From: Flammeovirgaceae bacterium UBA5008
GTDB taxonomy: Bacteria; Bacteroidota; Bacteroidia; Cytophagales; Cyclobacteriaceae
Direction: 5' to 3'
DNA: 25,873 nt
Assembly (NCBI GenBank): GCA_002398365.1
Contig: DGYK01000020.1
Span: forward strand, 1-25,873
Below the pieces are notes generated by a model, which was not told the origin of the DNA, ran no database searches, and was given only the letters and a program-made list of their open reading frames with translations. The position numbers were made by a program, and so were the translations under genes. Positions 1 through 8,029 of the stretch are shown in pieces. Numbering within the stretch: the first letter of the stretch is position 1; every line of letters begins with the position of its first letter.

Positions 1-103
1 AGGTACCCGAACATACGAGTATAAAGACTCCACAAGAGCATATATTGGCTTCCGTTGTGCAATGACCAACTTGGGTCGTTCAGCAGGAACAGAATTTCAA
101 TAA
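1..103 (+). CDS. gldK: GldK, C-terminal end (5' partial)
   Basis: Only the last 33 or so codons are present; the reading frame starts at base 2 and ends at TAA 101-103. The tail contains YIGFRCAM, which is how formylglycine-generating-enzyme (FGE/SUMF1-sulfatase) domains usually end. GldK is an FGE-fold outer-membrane lipoprotein that forms a ring with GldN in the type IX secretion and gliding machine. The assignment rests mainly on position, 58 bases upstream of gldL in the conserved order gldK-L-M-N, because the fragment alone shows only an FGE-type C-terminus. No catalytic or lipobox part can be examined here. Confidence 0.85.
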   Translation, partial: GTRTYEYKDSTRAYIGFRCAMTNLGRSAGTEFQ

Positions 104-161
104 TTAAAAACTACCCCTTATATTTATAAAAAACTCAGAATAACCTAAATCTTAAAGAACC

Positions 162-986
162 ATGGCAAAGAAAAAAGGCGGATTTGTAGATTTACTTTTC
201 ACAACCATTATGCCCAAAGTATATGGCATTGGTGCAGCGGTTGTAATTGTTGGTGCACTTTTCAAAATTCAACACTGGGAAGGAGCAAATGAGATGTTGA
301 TTTTAGGACTTGGCACTGAAGCCATCATATTCTTCCTTAGTTCTTTCGAGCCGAAGCACGCAGAGGCAGATTGGTCTAAAGTTTACCCTGAATTGGCTGA
401 AGACTATGAAGGTCCAGTAAACCAAACAGCTTCAAGAATTAGCAACAGACCTGCTGCTGGTGAGTCTCCACTTTTGAAGATTGATGAAATGTTGAAGACC
501 GCTAAAGTTGACCAAAACCTATTGGACAACCTTGGAAAAGGCTTAACAAATTTAGCTACCTCAGCTTCTCAAATGAGCAATCTTTCTAACGCAGCAGTTG
601 CAACAAATGACTATGCAAAGAATGTTCAGGCAGCTTCTGCTTCTTTAACTGAAATGAATAAGTCATACGGAACAGCCATGAAGGCTGTAGGTGCAATGGC
701 TGACGCTTCTAAAGATACCAGCGAATACCACAAACAAGTACAAGCTGTTACGAAGAACCTTGCTTCTTTGAATACAATCTATGAAATGGAGTTGAAGGAT
801 GCCGATTCTCATGTGAAGAACATGAACAAGTTCTACGAAAGCTTGACTGGAGCTATGCAAGGTTTATCTAAAGTTGGAGATAACACTGCGAAGTTCACTT
901 CTGAGTTGGGCAGCTTGACAAATAACCTCACTGCTTTGAATAAAGTATACGGTAGCATGTTGACGGCCATGAAGGGCGGCAACTAA
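162..986 (+). CDS. gldL: Gliding motility / type IX secretion motor protein GldL
   Basis: GldL is the inner-membrane subunit that, with GldM, forms the proton-driven motor of gliding and type IX secretion. The 274-residue protein has two N-terminal membrane helices (about 19-34 and 45-62) joined by the conserved turn around GALFKIQHWEG. Tyr21 and Lys35 correspond to the Tyr and Lys known to matter in Flavobacterium GldL, and Glu53 lies inside helix 2, as expected for the proton pathway. After the DWSKVYPEL segment comes a long cytoplasmic helical tail (about 100-274). The tail carries four N-x-x-Y motifs (Asn166, 204, 222, 260) and ends in the family signature LNKVYGSMLTAM. From memory the protein is longer than Flavobacterium GldL, with the extra length in the tail. 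Its start follows the gldK stop by 58 bases; gldM follows after 55 bases. Confidence 0.97.
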   Translation: MAKKKGGFVDLLFTTIMPKVYGIGAAVVIVGALFKIQHWEGANEMLILGLGTEAIIFFLSSFEPKHAEADWSKVYPELAEDYEGPVNQTASRISNRPAAGESPLLKIDEMLKTAKVDQNLLDNLGKGLTNLATSASQMSNLSNAAVATNDYAKNVQAASASLTEMNKSYGTAMKAVGAMADASKDTSEYHKQVQAVTKNLASLNTIYEMELKDADSHVKNMNKFYESLTGAMQGLSKVGDNTAKFTSELGSLTNNLTALNKVYGSMLTAMKGGN

Positions 987-1041
987 TAATTAATGAGATA
1001 TTGATTAGGTTTTGTTTATAACAATTTAAACTAATTCAAAC

Positions 1042-2634
1042 ATGGCAGGTGGTAAGGAAACGCCCAGGCAGAAAATGATCGGTATGATGTACATGGTGTT
1101 AACAGCCCTTTTGGCTCTTAACGTTAGTAGTGCAGTACTCGAGAAATTTGCCATCATTGACGAGACTCTGGTAGAGCTTGTAAAGGATAGCGATAAATCC
1201 AATGACGAGCTTTTAAAGAGCATTGATGGTTCAACTGTAAATAGTGCTGAAGTTAATGCGGCTAAAGAAAAGGCCAAAAAGGTTAGAGAGCTAACCAAGG
1301 CGACTTTGGCATATATGGATGATATCAAGAAGAAAATGGGTACTGATAAGGATGGTCAGCCATTGAAAGATAAAGTTCAGGATACTCACCATGCTGATGA
1401 GTTGATGCTAAATGATAAGGATGGCCCTAGCTTGGCGGTTCAATTTGAAAAGAAATTGAATGATCATGTTACTCAGTTGAATGATATCATGAAGTTAAAA
1501 GAGCCTTTCGGAAATATAACGAAGACAGCTGGTCAGTACGAAAGTTTCAAGGACGCAAAAGAGGAGTTGAAAGCTCAGCAATACCCAATTTTCGCGTTCC
1601 ATGGAACGCCAACTATGGGTGCAATTGCTTACGTAACCCAGATGCAAACAGAGATATTGGAATATGAGAGAGCTGCTTTAAACCAATTGTTTCAATTAAC
1701 AGAAGGAAAAGTTTTCAAAGTCGATCAATTAGTTCCGATGGTGAAAGCTCAGTCCAACAGCGTGGTAGCAGGTACTCCCTATGAAGGAGACTTATTTGTT
1801 GCTGGTGCAGCTTCTGGTGTTGACCCTGTTATGTTCAAGGGAAACGAATCTGTTAAAGTTCAAGAAGTTGAAGTATCTCCAGGTGTAAAAATTAAAATGG
1901 GTAAGATTAAGTTTACTGCAAGCGCATCGAATTACGATAAGAGTGGCATTGCTAAGATGACTTATCCAGTTAAAATCATCATTCCGAATCGCGATCCTAT
2001 TATTCAGAATATTGAATACAATGTAATCCGTCCAGTAGCAAAGTTTGAATCAGAAGGAGCTAGCACCCTTTACTTAGATTGCGGTAATGAGGTGACAGTG
2101 AGTGTTCAGGGTATGACTGAGTCGTCAGGAATTAGCTTGAGCGTGCCTGGAGATCAAGGAAAGGTGATTCAGCAAGGTCCCGGTAAATTTGTTTTGATTC
2201 CTACACGTCCTCAAATGGACGTTAGAGTTGCGGTTGGTGGAGTGCAAATTGACACCAAGCAATTCAAAGCTAAAGAAGTACCAAAGCCTACAGCTAAATT
2301 GATGGTTGGTAACGGGGATTATGATGTTAAAAAAGGTATTCCTCCCGGAACATCGATTGTTAAGTTTGTGCCAGACATTACAGATGATAACTTCAAGAGA
2401 CAAAACGCAAAAGATGCTAGCTACCGCATCACCAGCATGACCTTACAAATTACAGGAAAGACGCCAATTACATTGAACTCGGGAACTATCGAGTTAACAA
2501 AATATGGTTTACGTCCTGGAGATAGTTTTTCAATCTTTAACGTTCAAGTGGTACGTTCAACTTGGGATCCAGGTGATGCAGATAACAAACCGGTTAATGC
2601 AAAATTGGAGGGATCCTATATAATGGGTAGATAA
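1042..2634 (+). CDS. gldM: Gliding motility / type IX secretion motor protein GldM
   Basis: GldM is the periplasm-spanning partner of GldL. Its single membrane helix sits in the GldL ring, and its four periplasmic domains reach the GldK/GldN ring at the outer membrane. The 530-residue length is normal for the family. The N-terminus MAGGKETPRQKMIGMMYMV is the family hallmark. Arg9 lies before the membrane helix (about 13-30), where the conserved Arg of GldM is found. A helical first periplasmic domain (about 35-220) is followed by beta-rich domains. The ATG at 1042 gives the conserved MAGGK start. The neighbours are gldL upstream and gldN downstream. Nothing in the protein looks damaged. Confidence 0.97.
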   Translation: MAGGKETPRQKMIGMMYMVLTALLALNVSSAVLEKFAIIDETLVELVKDSDKSNDELLKSIDGSTVNSAEVNAAKEKAKKVRELTKATLAYMDDIKKKMGTDKDGQPLKDKVQDTHHADELMLNDKDGPSLAVQFEKKLNDHVTQLNDIMKLKEPFGNITKTAGQYESFKDAKEELKAQQYPIFAFHGTPTMGAIAYVTQMQTEILEYERAALNQLFQLTEGKVFKVDQLVPMVKAQSNSVVAGTPYEGDLFVAGAASGVDPVMFKGNESVKVQEVEVSPGVKIKMGKIKFTASASNYDKSGIAKMTYPVKIIIPNRDPIIQNIEYNVIRPVAKFESEGASTLYLDCGNEVTVSVQGMTESSGISLSVPGDQGKVIQQGPGKFVLIPTRPQMDVRVAVGGVQIDTKQFKAKEVPKPTAKLMVGNGDYDVKKGIPPGTSIVKFVPDITDDNFKRQNAKDASYRITSMTLQITGKTPITLNSGTIELTKYGLRPGDSFSIFNVQVVRSTWDPGDADNKPVNAKLEGSYIMGR

Positions 2635-2656
2635 GATTAATAAAATCCTTCTTGTG

Positions 2657-2678
2657 ATTTTATAGGACCTTATAAAAT
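2657..2678. repeat. Perfect AT-rich inverted repeat in the gldM-gldN spacer
   Basis: The 8-base arms ATTTTATA (2657-2664) and TATAAAAT (2671-2678) are separated by GGACCT. The structure fills much of the 55-base gap between gldM and gldN. It has no GC-rich stem or T-tract, so it is not a convincing terminator. It could be an mRNA processing or stability hairpin. The inverted repeat is seen directly; its function is unknown. Confidence 0.4.
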
Positions 2679-2689
2679 AGATTTAATGC

Positions 2690-3589
2690 ATGAAAATGAG
2701 GATAATTAGTGTAGTTCTTTTGTGTCTCGGCTTTATTATCAATGGGTACTCTCAGAGGGATACCATTGTCAACCCTAATTCGGTTGAGAAAATACCTTTT
2801 TACGAACAATTGTATCGTTTCAGGGTATGGAGAAATGTAAACTTGTTGGAGAAACAAAATGCTGGATTCAAATCAGCTAAATCTGACATCGGAGCATTTC
2901 TAATTAAAGCCATCAAAAATGGTAGTTTGATTGCCTATGATGGTGACTCTGTTAAGGCAGCTAAGACTCCCGATGAGGTTTTGGTGCTTAATTCAGCGGT
3001 AGCATCACCTGCATTCGATCCTAAAAAGAACTATGTAGCTAGTGAAGAAGCTTCTTACCAAGGTCAAAACTACGTTTCCTCCAGAAATGATAACCTTGGT
3101 CACCCTCCTACTGATTCCCAATGGTGGGAATTGTCCGGAAATCAGACAGAGATTCTTCAACCTTCTCAAATTAAGGAACTACAGATCGTAGAGGATGTAA
3201 TCTTTGATAAGAGAAGATCTCGTTTATACTATGATATTCTTTATGTAGGTATCATCGTAGAGAAAGACGGTAACTACAATCCGAAGGGATATGTTTACTA
3301 CAAGGATTTGGTTAAGCTAATCGAGAAGGCAGCTCATAGCAAAGACTTAGACGAGAGAGATAAAGTTCAATGGAGAAACCGCTACAATCCATCAGAAAAT
3401 AAGACTTTCGTTGATGCATTTAAGCTGAGATTATTTCATGGTGTAATTGAAAAGGTAGAAAACCCGGACGATCGTACAATACAACAAGTATATGAAATGA
3501 ATGGTCGCACTATTGGTGAGTCGGTATTCGCTCGTTGGGAGGAGGAAATGAAGATGATGGAGAAGGAGCATAACCTTTGGGAGTATTAA
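2690..3589 (+). CDS. gldN: Gliding motility / type IX secretion protein GldN
   Basis: GldN is a periplasmic protein that binds GldK to form the outer-membrane-associated ring contacted by GldM in type IX secretion. The protein has 299 residues. Residues 1-21 form a signal peptide: a basic start, a hydrophobic core (VVLLCLGFII), then a GYS-Q junction with Gln after the cleavage site, common in Bacteroidota. The mature part is soluble and mixed alpha/beta, with family-like segments such as YEQLYRFRVWRNVNLLEKQN and FARWEEEMKMMEKEHN. ATG 2690 is chosen; an in-frame ATG at 2696 would shorten the signal peptide by two residues and is equally possible. It is the last gene of the cluster and is followed by a clear terminator. 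Confidence 0.95.
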   Translation: MKMRIISVVLLCLGFIINGYSQRDTIVNPNSVEKIPFYEQLYRFRVWRNVNLLEKQNAGFKSAKSDIGAFLIKAIKNGSLIAYDGDSVKAAKTPDEVLVLNSAVASPAFDPKKNYVASEEASYQGQNYVSSRNDNLGHPPTDSQWWELSGNQTEILQPSQIKELQIVEDVIFDKRRSRLYYDILYVGIIVEKDGNYNPKGYVYYKDLVKLIEKAAHSKDLDERDKVQWRNRYNPSENKTFVDAFKLRLFHGVIEKVENPDDRTIQQVYEMNGRTIGESVFARWEEEMKMMEKEHNLWEY

Positions 3590-3610
3590 TATCTATTATC
3601 AACAAACTTA

Positions 3611-3637
3611 AAAGGCTTCCATTTGGAAGCCTTTTTT
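3611..3637 (+). terminator. Rho-independent terminator after gldN
   Basis: A perfect 10-bp stem (AAAGGCTTCC, 3611-3620, with GGAAGCCTTT, 3625-3634) closes a four-base loop ATTT and runs into T residues up to 3637. It lies 22 bases after the gldN stop and 15 bases before the next start. It is the strongest terminator in the window and should end the gldK-L-M-N transcript. Confidence 0.9.
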
Positions 3638-3651
3638 ATTGACTTCAATAT

Positions 3652-4131
3652 ATGATTAATATTAGAGCTGGACGGAAGGAGGATTTACCACAGGTACTAA
3701 CCCTGATAAAGGAGCTGGCAAGCTATGAGAAGGCCTTGTATGAAGTAACGAATACTGTAGCTCTCATGGAGCGCGATGGATTTGGTGAGAGCCCCTTGTT
3801 TGGTTTTTTTGTTGCAGAAGAAGAGCGAACGATTCTTGGCATTTCACTCTATTATTACCGGTATTCTACTTGGAAGGGCAAGCGACTTTATTTAGAGGAT
3901 ATTGTAGTTACTCAGAGTCAGCGTGGAAAGGGAATTGGTCACTTGCTCTTTGAGGAAACAATGCGCTATTCATTACAAAGTGAGTGCACCGGGATGCAAT
4001 GGCAAGTGCTAGATTGGAATGAGTCCGCTATTAACTTTTACAAAAAATATCAATCACGCTTGGACAATGAATGGATCAATTGCCATTTAGAGTCTAGCCA
4101 AATCAGAGAATTTCTTTCTCGTAATAATTGA
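3652..4131 (+). CDS. GNAT acetyltransferase, spermidine/spermine N-acetyltransferase-like
   Basis: This is an acetyl-CoA-dependent N-acetyltransferase of 159 residues. The acetyl-CoA pyrophosphate loop is QRGKGIG (about residues 89-95). The order IRAGRKEDLPQVLTLIKELA, then DGFGE, YYYRYSTWKGKRLYLEDI and WNESAINFYKKY matches the layout of eukaryotic SSAT1 and its bacterial relatives, including the YLED strand and the Tyr of the NFYKK motif, the usual general acid. The substrate cannot be read from the sequence: a polyamine, a diamine or another small amine is possible. The gene starts just after the gldN terminator and ends at 4131, directly next to the ccmF stop on the other strand, with no base between. 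Confidence 0.85.
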   Translation: MINIRAGRKEDLPQVLTLIKELASYEKALYEVTNTVALMERDGFGESPLFGFFVAEEERTILGISLYYYRYSTWKGKRLYLEDIVVTQSQRGKGIGHLLFEETMRYSLQSECTGMQWQVLDWNESAINFYKKYQSRLDNEWINCHLESSQIREFLSRNN

Positions 4132-6654
4132 TTATTCGCTTGCGTAGTCTTTAAATCTGCGCACCATTGCAATGGTAAACCCAACCATTAAGACCAATGT
4201 GCCAATCCATAACACATTAATTAAAGGTTTTTCTAGTGCTTTAATCACAACCCAGTCTTTTTGTCGAGTGTTGATACCTAGAGAGAATTCGTTTGTTTCC
4301 GGGTGAATATTAAGAAGCGTTATCTTAACCCCTAGGTCATTAATCTCAGAAGGTAGACGCCCCACCTGTGTTTTGTCTTTTATCAGAAAGATGGGCTCAG
4401 CATAATACACCTGATGTTCGCCTTGTACTTTAATTTTTGCTTGGACCGCCACATCTTGCGCGTCTAGTTGCACCCCTTCAATTTCACTGATTCGCTGAAT
4501 ACTCTCAAAAGAGGCAATGTATTTCGCGCTGATATAGAAGTCCTCATTCTGCTTTACTTTCCGTTCCTCCAAGGCACTCCATTCCGGTTCTTCTTCGCGA
4601 TTCATCGGAAGAGAAACATGCGTGTATAAATCTCTGGAGGCTTTTCGCTTTATATCAGGAGAAGCCAGAAATCCACCCATAGCAGGATTGATTTGTACCC
4701 GAGGAAATAAAGAAGCAGCAAGCTTTCCTTCTTTCCTTAACTCAATTTCATAATATGTGTTTTCAGGATAAATTTCAAAGGTATCCCTTGCCTGAAACAA
4801 CTTTTCGCCATTGAATATGATATCTTTTTTTGCCACTACTTTGAACGGATCTAGCGTAACCTCAATATCATTTTTGTTCACATAGCCGCTCCTGTGGCGT
4901 GGTTCAATGCGCTCGCCTTTGTATTCAATATCATAACCCGCCATCGCGCGAGGTTCATTAATGAAAAGCAACAGATTATCGCGATTAAAATCTGTTGGCA
5001 AGTCTTTTGAGATTAACATCCCAGTATTATTCAACGAAACGACCTTAGAGTATCCGGCTGAGAAAAGAACACCTATCAGCATTAATCCTACGCCTATATG
5101 GGCAATGGCTCCACCCGAAAGCCGTGGGTTTATTTTGAGAAGGCTGACCATCACCTTCACGTTGGACACAATCAGATAGATTCCGGCCAAGGTTAAGATT
5201 AGATACGGAATAGAGTAGATTTTAGCGATTGCAATCACTAGAGCAAACACTAAAAGCGTCACTAAAACAGGAGTCAGTAACTCTGCTTTTAACTTTTGTT
5301 TATCTATTTTTTTCCACCAGAAAAATTGGCCTGTTCCGGAAATCAAGGCTATAGCTACACCAAACCACAATTGAAATTTTGAGTAAAATTCAATTTGATT
5401 GGCTGGTGGTGCCAGATTTGAACTGCCCCCAAATAGTGTGATGATTTTGTTATAAACAGGAATTGAGGTGGGTAGCAATACCTGAAAGCCCATCATACAT
5501 AAAGTAGTGGCTCCTAAAAAAATCCAGAACTCACGAGAGTAAGTAGAGACTTCTTTTTCCGTAGAGGGAATTTCTTTCCAACGAATAATAGAAAGGAGTA
5601 TAGCCGCTAAGGTAAAGAACAACAAATACACCAAAAGCTGCCCTGATAAGCCCAAGTCCGTGAACGAATGAACCGAAGCATCGCCAAGAATGCCGCTACG
5701 AGTTAGAAATGTCGAGTAAAGCAATAAAACAAAAACAGCGATCACCAAAATGATAGACACCTTAAGTGCAATGCCACTATTTTTGTACGTGATCATCGTG
5801 TGAATCGAAGCAACCAGAATAAGCCACGGAACATACACTGCGTTTTCAACCGGGTCCCAATTCCAGTAGCCTCCAAAGTTGAGCGTTTCATAAGCCCAAT
5901 AACCTCCCATTAAAATTCCTAATCCTAAAATACCACCCCCGAGTAATGTCCATGGGAGAGCAGGTTTAACCCAATCGGTATATTTCTTTTGCCACAAACC
6001 CGCCATACAAAATGCAAAGGGTGGCAGCGCTAAAGCAAAACCTAAAAACAAAGTGGGCGGATGAATGACCATCCAATAGTTTTGAAGTAACGCGTTTAGT
6101 CCATTGCCGTCTTTTGGTACAAAATCGGGTTGCAGTTGGAAGATCGGATCGCTGATTGCATCACGCAACAATATGAATGGTGAACTTCCCAATTTTAAGT
6201 CAATGCCTGGAATTACAATTCCCAGAATCATTGAAGCCAGAAATGCTTGCACGAGTGTAAAGACCACCATGGTGGGTGCCTCCCACATTTTTTGAGTTTT
6301 AATCAAGAATAAACCAATTACTACATGCCAGAACATCCACAACAAAAAGCTGCCTTCCTGACCTTCCCAAAAACAGGAAAGCATGTATTGTCCGGGCAAA
6401 TGGAGAGATGAATGCGAGTATGCGTAATGGTATTCGAAGTAATGCTGATAGATAATGATAAATAGACTTGCTACGATGCCAACGACTGCCAAAGCATGCA
6501 TATAAAATGCAAAGCGACCATTGAGAAGCCATGAGTTTTTTTGTTCTACATCTTTGAGCGAAGTCGCTTTCCAATATGCAAATGAACTAAGAAGAGAAGT
6601 GACGAAGGCCGTGATGACAGAAAGGTGGCCAAGATTACCTATGAAATAATGCAT
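4132..6654 (-). CDS. ccmF: Cytochrome c maturation protein CcmF/CcsA-type haem lyase
   Basis: This multi-pass inner-membrane protein is predicted to transfer haem to apocytochrome c in the periplasm. The haem-handling WWD domain is seen at about residues 253-271 (GYWAYETLNF then GGYWNWDPVEN). Conserved His198 (VIHPP) and the FWEGQEGSFLLW segment (95-106) flank it. About 14 membrane helices are apparent. A large periplasmic domain covers about 560-800, and a last helix about 808-828. At 840 residues it is longer than proteobacterial CcmF (about 650), with the extra length in the periplasmic domain. It is the last gene of the ccmBCDEF-like operon, 31 bases after ccmE. No thioredoxin-like CcmG or CcmH gene is seen beside it. 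Confidence 0.93.
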   Translation of the reverse strand: MHYFIGNLGHLSVITAFVTSLLSSFAYWKATSLKDVEQKNSWLLNGRFAFYMHALAVVGIVASLFIIIYQHYFEYHYAYSHSSLHLPGQYMLSCFWEGQEGSFLLWMFWHVVIGLFLIKTQKMWEAPTMVVFTLVQAFLASMILGIVIPGIDLKLGSSPFILLRDAISDPIFQLQPDFVPKDGNGLNALLQNYWMVIHPPTLFLGFALALPPFAFCMAGLWQKKYTDWVKPALPWTLLGGGILGLGILMGGYWAYETLNFGGYWNWDPVENAVYVPWLILVASIHTMITYKNSGIALKVSIILVIAVFVLLLYSTFLTRSGILGDASVHSFTDLGLSGQLLVYLLFFTLAAILLSIIRWKEIPSTEKEVSTYSREFWIFLGATTLCMMGFQVLLPTSIPVYNKIITLFGGSSNLAPPANQIEFYSKFQLWFGVAIALISGTGQFFWWKKIDKQKLKAELLTPVLVTLLVFALVIAIAKIYSIPYLILTLAGIYLIVSNVKVMVSLLKINPRLSGGAIAHIGVGLMLIGVLFSAGYSKVVSLNNTGMLISKDLPTDFNRDNLLLFINEPRAMAGYDIEYKGERIEPRHRSGYVNKNDIEVTLDPFKVVAKKDIIFNGEKLFQARDTFEIYPENTYYEIELRKEGKLAASLFPRVQINPAMGGFLASPDIKRKASRDLYTHVSLPMNREEEPEWSALEERKVKQNEDFYISAKYIASFESIQRISEIEGVQLDAQDVAVQAKIKVQGEHQVYYAEPIFLIKDKTQVGRLPSEINDLGVKITLLNIHPETNEFSLGINTRQKDWVVIKALEKPLINVLWIGTLVLMVGFTIAMVRRFKDYASE

Positions 6655-6685
6655 TGCTTCGTTTGAATAGGGAAATCTGTATTAC

Positions 6686-7096
6686 TTAAACCCCTGCGTT
6701 TAATTTTTGTTCCTGGTATTTAGAGGGACACTTGAGTAAAATTTTCTTAGCTACGAACGTGTCATTTTGATAATTGCCAATAACAACTACTTTTTCAGAA
6801 CGGATAAAATCAGGAGGCATGGGTTCGTTGTAAATTACCTTCTGTTCTTTGTTATTGTCATCAACTAGTATAAACGAAAAGGAAAGATTGTCTTCGCTCT
6901 TTTCAATACCGGTAGGATGACCGGCAGCATCTTTAGGCAACTGACCTACAACATGAACTTGCGTTGAACTGCCCGTTGAAGCCAACTGATAGGCCTCATC
7001 AAAATTTACGTACGTACTCGCATCCCCCGCAGTCGAAATGATAATGACAATGGCTACAGAAATAACGGCAATAGCTAATAGATATGATTTTTTCAT
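6686..7096 (-). CDS. ccmE: Haem chaperone CcmE, Cys-x3-Tyr variant
   Basis: CcmE holds haem in the periplasm after CcmC and passes it to CcmF. The 136-residue protein has an N-terminal membrane anchor (about 5-21) and an OB-fold beta barrel, including VHVVGQLPKD, FSFILVDDNN and KVVVIGNYQND. The C-terminal site reads FVAKKILLKCPSKYQEQ: Cys123 stands where classical CcmE has its covalent haem-binding His, and Tyr127 keeps the downstream Tyr. This gives the C-x3-Y form known from Desulfovibrio and archaea. The codons read TGT (6730-6728) and TAC (6718-6716), so this is not a misread frame. The gene starts 10 bases after the CcmD-like stop. Confidence 0.93.
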   Translation of the reverse strand: MKKSYLLAIAVISVAIVIIISTAGDASTYVNFDEAYQLASTGSSTQVHVVGQLPKDAAGHPTGIEKSEDNLSFSFILVDDNNKEQKVIYNEPMPPDFIRSEKVVVIGNYQNDTFVAKKILLKCPSKYQEQKLNAGV

Positions 7097-7106
7097 AAAC
7101 GAGTGA

Positions 7107-7328
7107 TTAATCTTTTTTCGCGATTCGTTTTTCTAAACCTGATACTTTTTTGTCGATGGATATCAGATAGCCGATCAGTCCGACTAGAATCACCAACGCA
7201 ATGGCAACCAACACGTAAATTTTTCCATTGCTCCGCATGGTGTCCGCCATTTCACCGTCTTGTGCCGTTGCTAAAAAGGGGAAACAAAATAGAAACAGTA
7301 GGGCAGTTACTTTATTTCGCATTTTCAT
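7107..7328 (-). CDS. ccmD: Small CcmD-like membrane protein
   Basis: This 73-residue protein has a signal-peptide-like start (MKMRNKVTALLFLFCFPFLATAQ), a short linker and one membrane helix (about 37-55). A basic tail (SIDKKVSGLEKRIAKKD) follows, a CcmD-like arrangement. CcmD in other systems is a small single-span protein that helps release haem-loaded CcmE from CcmC. I chose ATG 7328; ATG 7322 is also possible. Both starts lie inside the last codons of ccmC, so translation is probably coupled. A longer frame reaching 7364 is unlikely because it adds only a lysine-rich stretch before the signal peptide. Identity rests on topology and position between ccmC and ccmE. Confidence 0.75.
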   Translation of the reverse strand: MKMRNKVTALLFLFCFPFLATAQDGEMADTMRSNGKIYVLVAIALVILVGLIGYLISIDKKVSGLEKRIAKKD

Positions 7329-7992
7329 CTTCAATGGCTTCAATTTTTTCTTTGACAAGTTCAATTCGTATTAACAAAGTTGCGATCCACGTACCTAACA
7401 AGGACCAGCCTATAACTGCAGGATAAAACACTAAACGCATTTTACTATCCAAATCATAGGTGTTAAAGCCCGGATTGCCACCATTACCCGGATGCATCGA
7501 GTCTTGCATGCGTGGGATAATAAAAATTAGGGGAATCATGGCTGCAAAGGCAAACACATTGTAAGCAGCAGAGAGGCGCGCGCGCTGTTCTTGATTGGTA
7601 ACGGAACCTCGCAAAATGAAATAGGCGAAGTAAACGAGTAATGCGATGGCGGCTCCGTTTTGTTTTGGATCGCCATGCCACGGAGAACCCCATGTATAGT
7701 TAGCCCAAATCATTCCGGTAACGATACCCAACATACCGAGTACAATTCCGATAGTGGCAAATGCATTGGAGTAAATGTCGAGTAGGTTATTTGGCTTGCG
7801 TAGATATTGTATGGCAAAATAGGTAGATGCCATAAACATGAAAACCATCCCAAACCACATAGGAACATGGAAATACAGCGCCCTAATAGTTTCGTTAACA
7901 ATAGCAAGGCGTGGAACAGGTATCAGAAAACCTCCCACTACGGTGTAAACGAGCAGAACGACCGACAAAATTTTCCACCAACTTCTTCTCAT
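7312..7992 (-). CDS. ccmC: Haem handling protein CcmC
   Basis: CcmC is an inner-membrane protein that presents haem to CcmE. The 226-residue protein has six membrane helices and a Bacteroidota-type WWD region (NYTWGSPWHGDPKQN, about 98-112), with Trp101, Trp105 and Asp108. His42 (YFHVP) and His167 (SMHPG) sit where the two periplasmic haem-ligand histidines of CcmC are expected. The WWD motif differs from the proteobacterial form but the tryptophans and the Asp remain. Its stop overlaps the start of the CcmD-like gene by 17 bases. It follows ccmB after 37 bases, in one operon. Confidence 0.92.
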   Translation of the reverse strand: MRRSWWKILSVVLLVYTVVGGFLIPVPRLAIVNETIRALYFHVPMWFGMVFMFMASTYFAIQYLRKPNNLLDIYSNAFATIGIVLGMLGIVTGMIWANYTWGSPWHGDPKQNGAAIALLVYFAYFILRGSVTNQEQRARLSAAYNVFAFAAMIPLIFIIPRMQDSMHPGNGGNPGFNTYDLDSKMRLVFYPAVIGWSLLGTWIATLLIRIELVKEKIEAIEDENAK

Positions 7993-8029
7993 AAACTCAC
8001 GGTTCGCAAATGGTTTTTTCTCACTTTTC

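Noticed and set aside
663..860. Open frames on the minus strand inside gldL and gldM (also 1026-1328 and 2125-2403)
   Set aside because: They lie fully within genes with clear family identity and show no recognisable protein pattern of their own.
7329..7364. Longer start for the CcmD-like gene
   Set aside because: It puts a lysine-rich dozen residues before the signal-like segment and lies deeper inside ccmC.
7107..7426. Plus-strand open frame opposite the CcmD-like gene and the end of ccmC
   Set aside because: It is antisense to two genes that fit the ccm operon, and its product shows no domain-like features.
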